Assembly (NCBI GenBank): GCA_963931925.1
Contig: OZ007570.1
Location: 48,080,556 to 48,144,555, forward strand
Origin: Onchidella celtica
Taxonomy: Eukaryota; Mollusca; Gastropoda; Systellommatophora; Onchidiidae
Length of the DNA: 64,000 nt
Direction of reading: 5' to 3'
Shown here: positions 13,001 to 21,922 of the stretch, piece by piece
Numbering within the stretch: the stretch's first letter is position 1
Layout: each line of letters begins with the position of its first letter
Notes under the pieces: model-generated
Seen by the model: the letters and a program-made list of their open reading frames with translations, nothing else
What the model was told of the DNA's origin: nothing
Database searches by the model: none
Made by a program: the position numbers and the translations under genes

Positions 13001-16000
13001 AACTGGCTGCTTTTCAATATTGTTGGTGTCATCATCTTCAGGTGGAAAACGGAACTCCAGCTGGAGGCCTGCAGAATACAGAACACACAGATGAGGCTGT
13101 ATGACTGGCATAGTACATTTGTCTGTATTCAGTGTTTCTTCAAGTTATTTATCACAAAGAGTAAGAAGATGAGAGAAAAAAACTAGTGTCAAAAGTTCAA
13201 AAAAAAAGAAAGAGTAAAGAAACAAGAACATACATATATGTTAATTTGTTAATCTGTTGCAGCCTGAGATATTTCAAAATTACATCAGACTTGGAAAACC
13301 AATTCTTGTGGAACCTCAGTATTCAGATTCAATTTAGGGAGAACAGGAGATCTAAAGAAAAATCCACTCCCAATCGCTGTACAAACAAACCTATGCATTT
13401 GTTTCTTGAATTATACAAACAAATTTGAAGATTGACAGGAAAGAAATCAGAGATGATTTTATTTATTTTGTCAGATTCTTTTACCTGATGAAAAAGGCTA
13501 AATGGAATGTGATGATGTGACATTAAAAGGTTTCAAACTGATAATATTGCAACTAGTACATACTGATTCTCAGCTAAATATAGTCTACTAAATCTTGAGT
13601 ATAAATTATCTTAGTAAGTGGCTGGTAACTGACAGTGAATGATGCATAAGAACACAAAATGGGTAAAACAAGATATACTGAGCTGACTGAGCACGATGAC
13701 CTAATCCGCAAAAACCAACCTTGGGATCCCCCCCCCCCCCCCCCCCCCCCAAAGAACATCATAAGTTTACCTCACCATGGAGTCAGCTGTGATAAAGAAG
13801 CAAGATCAACTAGAAATGCAGGTTATCAAACAGTTTTGGCTTAACAAATTTGGCTTACCAGTTGGAGCATTGCTGTATGGAATATTGCAGGGATGTCCAG
13901 CGGAGCTGCCTAACACTGGTGCCTCAGATCCTACGGCACACTGTTGGGAGAACATGGGCAAGCTTGAAACAACATTTCCATTGTCATAATAGTGAGCTGG
14001 ATATTGGCCTTCCAAATACCCCACACTGCCACTATGATCTTGGTACATTCTGGCAGAGTCTTGATGGGACAAGGATGACCCAGAGAACTGATGTGGTTGG
14101 TGGGAGGAAGGAAGGTTGTCCAGGTGGTACTCTAGGGTGTGATTCTGGTGTGGGTTGGAAGGATCATAGTGATGCTGGTGTAAGCTTGGCTGCTGTGCAT
14201 GAGAGTGCTGATAAAACATCTCACTTTGTGGATCTTCAGATCTGAATGAAGCCAGATGCTGCAGTCTGTTATCTGATTCTAAGAAGTCATGTGGCATTGG
14301 CATGGAACTTTTCCCCATGTCCTGAACATTATAAGAGTTGTCATTTCCCATATTAGTTTCCATTATGTACGTAGAACTGGCTGGATTGTCCATAGTGGAA
14401 TTATTTTCATTATTAAATGAACTGCTTACAGTATTTTCATAGGACTGGTGAGTGGCAGAGGGGAAATTTGTGTTAGAACTTTCAAAGGAAGAAGAGGGCT
14501 GTGTGTGAACATGGTTTAGGTGGAGGAAACTCTGGTCTTGAGTGGGGAAAGTGGTACCTTGGGTCATATCAGTATCTGACAGAGTCTTATGTTGTTGATC
14601 ACTAGGCTCCAGAAAGGATTCTACTCTACATTCAAATTGGTTATCTTGATTTTGTTGCATTGTGAAAGATGAACCGGAAGTATCAAAATGCTGATTGCCC
14701 AAATCCTGAACAGGTTGCAAAGTGTGAAATGAGGAAGAACTGGTGTTCAATATTAAATGTCGGAGAATGTCTGTTTCCCCAGATTTTTCACCATTTATAC
14801 TTGAGGACACATGAGGTCTTTCTTCATTATGTGGCCGTATGCTTAAAGACTGGTCATAAACTGCTGGCTGCTCAAAAGTCTCCAGCAAACTTCCGGACGT
14901 TTTTTGCTGGTCATCGCCTACGAGATTAACTGACGCATAGGTTGGAGAGTCTGAATCCAGATTGACAGTCACCAGCAAAGGACCAGTACAAGATTTGCAG
15001 TGATAACTGTGACAAGGGGCATGGCTATCTGACTCCTGATGATAACTCTCTGAGTAATTCACAGGCTGAGCCTCATTGTTCATGACGCAATGTGAAAAAG
15101 ACACTTGGTTAAACGATTTTGATGCTATCATATTAAAATTTGACGACAACTGGGGTGTGTTACTTTCCTGGGGCAGAGTATTGGTTTGTGTACTGCTAGG
15201 AGCATAATTGGATGCAATCAATTCTAATGCATTCTGGGCTGAGCTATAACTGCAAGTGTTGTTGGACAGAGATTGTGACCTATCAATGTATGAGATATTT
15301 CCATCTCCAATTTGAGTACCAGCAAGCTGGGTATGATTTTCATCTGTAAAATCAATGCTCTTTCCTGGAAACAGTCCAGTGTTTGTCTTACTTTCAGTCA
15401 TTTCAAAATCACTGGCAGATCCATGGTCCTGAGCACTGTTTTCTTGAGAAGTTGGAACAGAGAGCAGGTCCTGATGATTGGTCAGCAATGGTGTTGGAAC
15501 CCTGTTGAGTAAGTTAATCAACATCGTATTTGGTGTCATTGGGGGGTTCAGTGGGGTACTGTGATCCATTGCCTGACTAGAATTTACAGAGAGTGGGGAC
15601 TTCGGGCTGGCTATATTCATTGACTGAGACAACATCTTTGGAGAAGTGTTAGATGATGCATCTCCAATATGCTGGTTTAAACGGTTGTCCATTGAGGAGT
15701 GCTGAACATTATTGTCAAAGTGGATATCATTAGAAAAAGATGAGCTGGATGCATACACAACATTCTGAAATCCAGCCTGCATTTCTGTATCTGCATGCTG
15801 CTGTTGCTGCTGCTGATGGCCCAATGTACCAAAAGCTGAAGCAGGACACAATGGCATAGGAAACTGAAAATCATCTTGGTTTTCTGAATTTGACAGCTGC
15901 GGTGACTCCGGTGGATCCTTTTTCCCTTCGTCCATCCCTCCATCTTTCACTTTGTTCTCTGGTGAGGTCAGGAAACTGTACTCGGGTGGTCTGGTAAAGC

Positions 16001-19000
16001 CCTGTCTGTGCTGTTGCCTACGAATGAGATCACTCAGAGACAAAGGGCTTTGGGGGATGCATTGTTTATCATGATGGCTGTGATTGTCCCTTGAATCCCA
16101 TGATGAGTCCAACTGTTGTCCGGTAAGGTTAGGTGATGAAGCTGAGTTTCCCATCAAAGGCATATCTCTGCTATTTTCCCCCTCCTTTATATCTTTGCTT
16201 CTCACAGATGATACCTGACTTTCAGGAGAATCCACTTGATCAGATATATTAGTTTCCATTCTCTCCTCTTCTTCACCTGTTTCTATGACAAGGACCGCAG
16301 GGCTGGAACGAGATTCTGAGGAGGACGAAGTGTCACTTTCACTTCCGTCAGTTTCTGTTGCCAAGCTCTCTTCACTGCCCATTGATTTCTTAGCAACACT
16401 GGCATCACACTCTACCAAGGAAGTTTTATTAGTGGTAGTCTTGGAGGATAATGTCTGAACCATGTCATCTGAAACTGTGCTTTGAACAAAACTCTTTGCC
16501 ACTGACATCTCTCCTTTCTCTTCTGCGTCTTTTATTGTCATTTGAACAGTGCCCTTTATATTGGTAGGAACCTCTTTTACTGCTGTGCTTGCACTTTTGC
16601 CTTTTGCTTGCGAAAACACTGGAGGAACACGTGGGGAAGTAATGATGAAATAACCTTCGGATATGCCTTGTTTTCTTAGCAAAGTCTGTAGGTGCTTAAT
16701 ACCATCTGAGGAGATGACTAATTTTGTACCATCAGAGGATGGGACCAAAAACTGTGATGGTGGTGGAGGAGGACTGGACAATGAGGATGCTGGCTGAGAC
16801 AGCACTGAGGGATTGGATGGACGAACTACATTTGTAATTGTCTTGGTCCAGTTCTCGGTTACTGGTGGTGAAATTGTGGCCTTCTGCGAGGACAACGAGA
16901 CCATAGCAGCAGCTGCTGCTACTTTAGATAATGGCAGGGATGGATCTGCCGCAGAGGATAAGATCAATGAATCAATCTCAGATGACGAGGCTGAGAAACT
17001 TGGAGTGGTAGGAGAGGACCATTGTGTTGGCTGGGATGTGAATGCATCAGATGACAGCCCATGCTGACTGGACATGAAAGACGCAGTTGTTGGAAGCAAC
17101 AGTTTTGCTGGTGGCTGTATGCCAACTATTCTTGCCTTATTTATATCTTCAGATCTTTGAATGTTTGCTGGTACAAGCTGAGCTGGTTGAGATGCACTCA
17201 GCACAAGTGATGAACTAGCATTCTTTAAGCCACCTGGAAATCAAAGAAAGAAAAAGAGAGAGAGCTAATTAAGATATCAGGTAGTATTCAACAAAATACA
17301 AGAATGAATACTGTACTAACAGGTACATTCATACATATTTTTGAAAGTTCACTGCAGCCCTAATACTTGCTAAAGTTTAACAGTCTACTGTACAATTAGG
17401 CTGGGAGGAAAAAAAAATCTGTTACGTCATTTTCTGAAGCATTACCTGTAGATATTTATGAAACACATTATTTTTAACTTTTCATATCAGTTACACCATC
17501 CGGTAAAAAAAAAAGCAGGCACCAAACTGTGCTCATGTCTTCAGCCTGCCTTTGTATACTGATTCTACTGAAATTTTCCATACAAATATCAAAAGTGCAC
17601 CCCACAATCCTAAAATACTGTACGATGTCCTTTGAATGTTTTTTTTTTTTTTTTTTAAATTTAACATCAGCTTTGTTAACTTGAACAGTCAGTGAATAAT
17701 GAACATTCAAACGTTCTTTTAGATATGCCAGTAGTCGTCCAAATGAAAAGTCCTACCTATCTGATCATGTTTATCTATCATGGTGCTTAATGAAAGAGAA
17801 ATGATTTGATGACAGATCAATGTGGCTCACTGACATCTATTGGATTTAGTATTGAACTGGCACCAATGACTTTGAATAATGTTGTTATTTTGAAATTGAA
17901 AATTACAATCAAACTGTATTGTGCTTGACTCAATAGCTCTGCAAAACTGTGGGTCCTTATGAAAGCCCAAAAAATCCCTTTCTCTCTGCTTTTGAAATAT
18001 TTTCATGTTGGTAAATCAGCTTTCCTTTCCAGGATCTGAAAATGTATTTCCCATAGCAATAGTAAACAAAAATCATGCATATCACTCAGTTTTCCACATC
18101 CGTCCTTCCTTGGATCAAACAATAGTTTTAAAGATCAGTCGTGGATGTGCTACACTAAAGCCAGTCTAAGAAGCTCATTTTACATACCAATATCTGAAAA
18201 TTTATTTCCCATGGTAATGCTAAACAATAATCATGCACACCATTCAGCCTGCTCTATCCATTCTTCCTTTGACCAAATAATAATTTTAAAGAAATGGTGT
18301 GGATAAGCAACACTGAAGCCAGCTTAAGAAGTTCATTATACATACCAACAGGCATATGTAACTGCTGTTGTTTGGACAAAGTTGCAAAACCTGTCTGTTG
18401 ATATTGCTGATGAGTTGGAACGGCTGGCAAAGTAACCGTTAGCTTGGGATTCAGGAGAGATCCCTCTGCTGTGGTAAACAACTGGGAGGGAACTGCAACA
18501 CAGATATTATGATTAGTGGTCACCGTGGCTGAGCATCTAGGAATAAGGTCCGCAACACCTTGTACCTCTTTACTAACAACTGGATTGTTTCCAGTAGGTG
18601 CATTCAGTAGAAATTCTTTAATAGGGGCGCTAGATGGTGATTGCAATGTTGTTGGTACTCTCACTATGGCATTGGTTGATAAAGTTGCTGCAATTTGCAA
18701 AGAGTTCTTGGAGGCCCCTGGCTGAACAGCGACCACTTTTGCTGTCATTGGTCTTGCTATGCTAGACTGTACGCCTGCACATTCAGGGACAGATTTGCTC
18801 ACTGGCAAAGGTTGAAAAATGTGCTTTGAGTTTGTAACATGAGCTACAAAGTTAGAGTTTGTTTTTTCAGGAGATGTAGGAGTTGGCACAGAAGAGGTGC
18901 ACAGAGCAGTAGCTTGATCTACTTCTGCGCTGGTAGTTATGGTGCCAGTATTTGTGGCAGCTAAGTGGACAGCGACTGGTGTTTTTGAACTGGGCTGTGA

Positions 19001-21307
19001 AGACACAAGGTCTGCAGCGCCTTTAAAAAAACTGGCTGTAAGAGTTTTGCTTTGGTTATTGGTTTCCTGTTTGCTTACAGTGATAGTCTTTACATTTGAC
19101 ATCAGTTTGGAACTTTGAGTTGGCACAACATTGGCCTGCATTCTAGGTACTGGTACAGCCTGGACTGCATTGTTTGAAGTACAAAGCTGGATACCAGGGC
19201 TTGTCAGTAGATAGCGTCCTGGGCTGACCATGATGCTGTTTACAGGAGCAGCAACATGAGTAGACAAAAGTGTAGATGCAGGCTGTGTTGAACCACTTGT
19301 TATCGTCAGTGTCTGAGGATTGCCTAAAGTTTGACTAGTTGGTTGTGTAAATCTTACACTGGGACCAGTTACAGTTGCCATCTGATTCAACCTTGGAGAG
19401 AATGCCCCAGTGGCTGCTGTTGCAGCTAAGCAAGTCTCATTATAAGAGCAGCAAACCGGGGTCAAGATGTTCTGAATACCTGTGATCACAGGAGCAACTT
19501 TGGGCTCAAAATTATTTTTACTTAATGGTGACTGTTGTGTTGTGGGCAATGAAGAAGGACAGTCCTGAGATTGACTGTCTTCTTTCTTTGCTAGATCTAA
19601 CTGCTGCACTGGTTGCACACTGACACCTGAAGTTAGATGGGTTTCATTGGGATTTTGGATGTAAATAATACTGTTGTCATTAGAGACAAATGCTGGGTTC
19701 AGCACCACATTAGATTGTACACCATTAATGGTATATGGCAAGTGCAAGACAGGCTGAAATTTTGGTGATGGTAAAATCTTTGGTAAGGGCTTTGTATCAT
19801 TTCCAGTTGAAACAGTTCTGGGTCCTGCTGGACTCCTGGGTGATTGGCATGCCTTTGGTGAAAATGGAAGTAATATCTGAGTGGAAGAAGAAGATGTTGT
19901 TGAACATATTGTGGCGCACGAAGATGAACCAACTGCTGTTTGAGTAATTGGAGAATTCCCATTTGCAAGACTGGTCAAAGTTGTAGTCACAATTTGCAAA
20001 TTTGTTGAATTTTTACTTTCATCTTGCACCTGCAGAGCTGGTGCAGCCAGTGTTCCATTTTTATTTTCTCCATCACTGGACACTGAAATCTGTGTGGTCC
20101 GTAGAAATACATAATTTGTGGTATAACGGGCAGCTCTCACTGGCACTGACTTCAGTTCCTGAGGGCTGCGGATGTTTGGCCCATGGCCTAAAGTCACCAA
20201 CTGTCTCTGCAGCACTGTCTTAGGACCAGGTTTTTTAAAGTTTGTTTTGACCTCATTTGGAATAAGTGGAGGCAACAGCTTATAGTTTTTGCGTGTTGAG
20301 TACTTTCTCAAAGCGGTTGAAGGACTCTTTTCCTTCTGGGTAATTTTTCTGCTGCTGGCACTCCGATTCCGTGGATTGTAAGGTAAACTATTTGTACTGG
20401 GCTTGTATGTACTCAGCTCATTTAGTTTTCCCAGACTACAAGTTACTGAGGTGGACAAATCCTCCAAAAGCTTCAAAGAGGTCTCTGATGATAAGGTTTT
20501 TTCAGTCTTTGTGGATGATGCTGTCACTGCTGCAAAATAAAGGAAGATTTTTTTTTATTCCAAGTCACTAAAACAGAAACATGAATGTATATACTTTGAA
20601 TTATAAAATAATATTAAGCCAACTGTGGTAAACTGCTGGCACAACTGAATCATGCATGTCGTATGAGCAGAACTACTGTCAAGTCCCAATTACTTACTTC
20701 CCATGACAAATGCATGCCTTATGTTTATAACCGAATCTATCTAGATTAGAAACAATTTTTCTCTGGCTTCACAGAACAATGAAACAAGGCGATAAGTCAC
20801 TGACATTCTATTAAGATAATGAAAAACATGACAGAAGTGCAAGATTAATTACAAAATGAAACCTAAATTAAATGCCAGAAAAATTCACAGCAAAACAGAC
20901 ATGTACAGTCATAAACACAGTATATCATTCTTTTCTATATAAGTATATTTTGTTGCCGTTGTGCAGGGACAGTAAATAGATCTAACAGACATTATGTTTA
21001 ATCATTTACTGGTACAGTCCTTTTCACAGGAATACCTCTGGTTCACTTGAAACTTGACTAAATTCACTGCTAAGCTAGTTATGCCTTCCTTTTGCCAGAA
21101 ACTTGCACACAAATCATTTCAAAATGATTTTTTTACAATTTCTTTTTTTAAAAATTATATTTGTTTACACTTACCATTGTTCTGCCATTTATCATCAGTA
21201 GTCTCCGCATCCAGGGCAGACAGAGCTCCGCCTGCTGCCAGACTGACTGACTTGGTCAGCTGATCTGCACTTATTGCTGGGAAGCTGTCCGACATGTTGA
21301 ATGACAT
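3835..21307 (-). CDS. PRDM4: PRDM4 orthologue, PR-domain zinc finger protein, 12 coding exons
   Basis: Coding exons in transcript order are 21175-21307, 18346-20529, 13859-17233, 12898-13068, 12104-12181, 10466-10627, 9400-9509, 8647-8857, 7941-8026, 6940-7141, 5541-5743 and 3835-4065. All have AG acceptors, 10 of 11 donors are GT, and every junction keeps the frame, giving about 2,381 residues. Domains in order: disordered region (1-1980), CX2CX7CX2H knuckle (about 1981-1995), PR domain (about 2010-2140) and seven zinc fingers (about 2155-2350). The knuckle, the SDTPI..HARL segment after it, the FGPLIG core and the final C2HC finger identify PRDM4 rather than PRDM10 or PRDM15. Known family role: nuclear, sequence-specific transcriptional regulator that recruits chromatin modifiers. 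ATG 21307 follows an in-frame TGA two codons upstream; an in-frame ATG at 21295 is an alternative start. Vertebrate PRDM4 is about 800 residues, so this N-terminus is greatly expanded. Confidence 0.93.
4574..5283. repeat. TIR element in last PRDM4 intron
   Basis: The left end TACCGTATTTCTTGGCATAC (then AGGTCGAC) and the right end, read in reverse TACCATATTTCTCAGCCTAT (then AAGTCGAC), form roughly 28-bp terminal inverted repeats. The internal 650 bp has repeated AAGTCGAC motifs near the left end (4590-4680) and no transposase. TACCGTATTTCTxGGC ends are typical of a widespread metazoan MITE type. It lies between exons 11 and 12. Confidence 0.65.
5541..5743 (-). CDS. PRDM4: PRDM4 exon 11, fingers 4-5 and part of 6
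   Basis: The exon encodes finger 4 (CQLCGKDFRQKAHLKNHMNT then H), finger 5 (CGFCGKRFTRSFTRKQHELQ then H) and CAHCDK, the start of finger 6. The frame-preserving donor is AAG|gcaggt, a GC donor. The nearby GT (GCAG|gtttta) would shift the frame and destroy finger 6. The acceptor is catcatcag. Confidence 0.88.
6418..6803. repeat. Minisatellite of about 55 bp, 7 copies, in PRDM4 intron
   Basis: About seven head-to-tail units, each with TGTCAYAGATTCCATTTACA, then AAATGACAAGGAAA and ATGAATTTAGTAAA. Units are 53-59 bp and diverge by a few substitutions and small indels. The array lies between exons 10 and 11. Confidence 0.85.
6940..7141 (-). CDS. PRDM4: PRDM4 exon 10, fingers 1-3
   Basis: The exon completes finger 1 (IRAHMRLQH) and encodes finger 2 (CPHCSRKFLQTSHLNVHIMS then VH) and finger 3 (CPHCGKRFADSSNFSKHVKS then H). 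The linkers do not match the TGEKP consensus. The acceptor is cttgtacag and the donor is G|gtaagt. All zinc ligands are present. Confidence 0.92.
7941..8026 (-). CDS. PRDM4: PRDM4 exon 9, start of finger 1
   Basis: An 86-nt exon encodes a linker and the first half of zinc finger 1, CTVCKQVFPDRKQ. Two tandem acceptors 9 nt apart (acag|GTATTTCAG|CT) are both in frame. The upstream one restores Gly after the PR domain and is preferred, because family members have Gly there. The donor is CAG|gtatag. With exon 10 it gives CX2CX3FX5IX2HX4H, a clean C2H2 finger. Confidence 0.85.
8647..8857 (-). CDS. PRDM4: PRDM4 exon 8, PR domain second half
   Basis: A 211-nt exon encodes the C-terminal PR half: DENSSNWLMFVKPAR, then EQNLVAFQHGSSVYFVTRMD and the ending ELLYWFAKDYSRMLG. 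The N-W-x-x-F-V, E-Q-N-L-x-A and E-E-L-L-x-W/Y elements are the standard PR/SET core. The acceptor is cattttcag and the donor is G|gtaagg. The exon ends in phase 1. Confidence 0.93.
9400..9509 (-). CDS. PRDM4: PRDM4 exon 7, PR domain first half
   Basis: A 110-nt exon encodes GVFAKDRIAVRTKFGPLIG and about 17 more residues. The V-x-T-x-F-G-P-L-I-G core is the N-terminal signature of the PR (SET-related) domain. PR domains lack most methyltransferase catalytic motifs of canonical SET domains and usually act as interaction modules or weak enzymes. The donor CAG|gtagaa is acceptable and the exon ends in phase 0. Confidence 0.9.
10131..10363. repeat. Hairpin MITE in PRDM4 intron
   Basis: GAGTGGATCTGGTGAAATTG at 10131 is mirrored by CGCCAGATCCACTC ending at 10363. 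The roughly 30-bp arms continue into GGGCTTAGG and CCTTAAGCCC, enclosing an AT-rich 170-bp core without coding sequence. It lies between exons 6 and 7. Superfamily unassigned. Confidence 0.65.
10466..10627 (-). CDS. PRDM4: PRDM4 exon 6, zinc knuckle
   Basis: The exon encodes CVECNMMYKGQCKFH, a CX2CX7CX2H knuckle of the kind that precedes the PR domain in vertebrate PRDM4. YTYVSDTPILSHARLTVP follows and closely matches the conserved family stretch with DTPI and ARL. The acceptor is aatttcag and the donor is ACAG|gtaaat. This exon is the most diagnostic evidence for PRDM4 over other PRDM genes. Confidence 0.92.
10689..11799. mobile_element. TTAA-flanked non-autonomous piggyBac-like element, copy 1
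   Basis: The element begins TTAACCCTAGTCCTG and ends GATGAGGGTTAA, so it has a TTAA target duplication and CCCT/AGGG terminal inverted repeats, the signature of piggyBac-type transposition. It is about 1.11 kb with no transposase reading frame. A close copy occurs at 32914-34141. It sits between PRDM4 exons 5 and 6. Identical termini plus the second copy make mobility certain; the superfamily is inferred from the ends. Confidence 0.8.
12104..12181 (-). CDS. PRDM4: PRDM4 exon 5
   Basis: A 78-nt exon encodes YDMYVRGGNVDARGAHSDAA and six more residues just before the zinc knuckle. It is accepted because its phases (2 nt in, 1 nt out) fit both neighbours exactly and the donor is gtgagt. The final T joins TT of exon 6 to make Phe immediately before the first knuckle cysteine. 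Confidence 0.75.
12395..12760 (+). pseudogene. LINE reverse transcriptase 3' fossil
   Basis: On the plus strand, antisense to PRDM4, one frame reads KCFRKILGIRCDEFKTCKDI and stops after NEIAH. Another frame then reads YGHVQLYALEMDNKRLP and, further on, INDLNRRWSTEKRWRVLVLA up to a TGA near 12710. These are the C-terminal R-KILGI, YGHV and RRW blocks common to RTE/Jockey-type LINE proteins. At least one frameshift and an internal stop show it is dead. It lies in the intron between exons 4 and 5. Confidence 0.7.
12898..13068 (-). CDS. PRDM4: PRDM4 exon 4
   Basis: A 171-nt exon, phase 1 to phase 1, contributing about 57 residues including LEFRFPPEDDDTNNIEK. It is acidic then Ser/Pro-rich and continues the disordered region. 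The acceptor ctgcag and donor A|gtatgt are standard. The split codon across the next junction forms ATG (Met). Confidence 0.8.
13728..13750. repeat. 23-nt poly-C tract
   Basis: An uninterrupted run of 23 cytosines lies about 110 bp from the donor of PRDM4 exon 3, inside intron 3. Length accuracy is doubtful in such homopolymers. Confidence 0.9.
13859..17233 (-). CDS. PRDM4: PRDM4 exon 3, giant disordered exon
   Basis: A 3,375-nt exon encodes about 1,125 residues (roughly 773-1897). It begins with Ser/Thr/Pro-rich sequence, then acidic stretches (SESDTSSSSES, GEEEERME), a short polyglutamine run (HQQQQQQH) and a long Ser/Asn/Gln/His-rich region with repeated SSSF and QDQ patterns. No catalytic or DNA-binding domain is visible. 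Both splice sites are canonical (ttccag|GT and CTG|gtaagc), and phase 1 to phase 1 links it to exons 2 and 4. It is long for a coding exon of this family and accounts for almost half the protein. Confidence 0.88.
18035..18348. repeat. 155-bp tandem duplication reaching the exon 2 donor
   Basis: Two head-to-tail copies, about 18035-18189 and 18190-18348, start ATCTGAAAATKTATTTCCCA and end CATTWTACATACCAAY. The second copy ends on the exon 2 donor of PRDM4, so the first carries a near-identical donor sequence (minus strand TTGGTATGTAAAATGAGC). Confidence 0.85.
18346..20529 (-). CDS. PRDM4: PRDM4 exon 2, giant low-complexity exon
   Basis: A 2,184-nt exon adds about 728 residues (roughly 45-772) rich in Ser, Thr, Pro, Gln, Asn and Val, with many short hydrophobic-polar runs and no recognisable folded domain. 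It resembles the disordered activation or linker regions of transcription factors. The acceptor is ttttgcag and the donor is G|gtatgt. Read past the donor, the frame stays open for about 30 codons to 18254, so intron retention would truncate the protein before all zinc-binding domains. A near copy of the donor lies about 157 nt into the intron. Confidence 0.85.
21175..21307 (-). CDS. PRDM4: PRDM4 exon 1 (start codon exon)
   Basis: The exon encodes MSFNMSDSFPAISADQL and about 27 further residues, and ends in phase 1 at a consensus gtaagt donor. Two in-frame ATGs (21307 and 21295) are close together, both with A at -3, and a TGA precedes the first. An acceptor-like ttattctcag ending at 21368 suggests that a 5'UTR exon joins here, so transcription probably starts at higher coordinates. 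The join to exon 2 completes a GCA codon. Confidence 0.8.
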
Positions 21308-21314
21308 TTTTCAT
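21195..21314 (-). promoter_or_regulatory. Overlapping upstream ORF at the PRDM4 start
   Basis: An out-of-frame ATG at 21314, with G at -3, opens 7 nt before the proposed PRDM4 start. It runs 39 codons through the coding sequence in another frame and stops at TGA 21195-21197, still inside exon 1. An overlapping uORF like this usually lowers initiation at the main start, by leaky-scanning dependence. The geometry is seen in the sequence; the regulatory effect is inferred. Confidence 0.5.
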
Positions 21315-21802
21315 GTCAGCTAGAACCCCTCCATACAACTGGTCGCAGATCTTTAGGGGATGTCACTCTGAGAATAAACGTTAGTTGGTTTAATTAATGA
21401 AATATATACCATTAAGTAACCTGAGTGTTCATCAATAATCAGTTGTTCTTAAAATGTTCATTTTAATTACGTTGACAATTTATAATTTATGTAAAACATG
21501 TTTGAAAACTGAGCAGATCAGTTTACATTCTCCTTCTGTGCCAGTTGCATACTTCAAAACCAGCTGAAATAAGTCACAAAAGACATTCCTCCACTGTTTC
21601 CATCGTTTACGGCGATGAGTGAACAGCAGACCAAATTGCTGTCTCATCGTGTGGCCTACATCTCGTCATTTACCTGAAAGATTGTTGGAGCACTGACAGA
21701 GAGATATTAAAAAGCAAAAAAAAAAGACGCCCACTCGTCTTTCAAGATGCCTGATGAGGGAGACTTGAAAATAATCTTCATTACATTTTTAATGTTTGGA
21801 AT

Positions 21803-21922
21803 CTCAGCTAGTGGCTTTCATCATAAATAACTTTTGAGTCTTTGTTTTCAGTTTTTAGTAGTACTTTTATTGAACTTGTAACTTTAACTTCAAACAATGA
21901 TGAAAGCCACTAGCTGAAATGT
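21803..21922. repeat. Inverted repeat (hairpin) upstream of PRDM4
   Basis: CTCAGCTAGTGGCTTTCATC near 21806 pairs with GATGAAAGCCACTAGCTGAA near 21900, about 24 bp of near-perfect complementarity around a 70-bp loop. It is probably a MITE remnant. It lies about 450 bp upstream of the PRDM4 start exon. Confidence 0.65.

Noticed and set aside
14669-17067. Several 60-90 residue frames opposite PRDM4 exon 3
   Set aside because: Antisense shadows of a long, strongly supported coding exon.
21745-21775. Hammerhead-ribozyme-like CTGATGAGGGAGACTTGAAA
   Set aside because: The bases between CTGATGA and GAAA do not form a stem, so the core is not supported.
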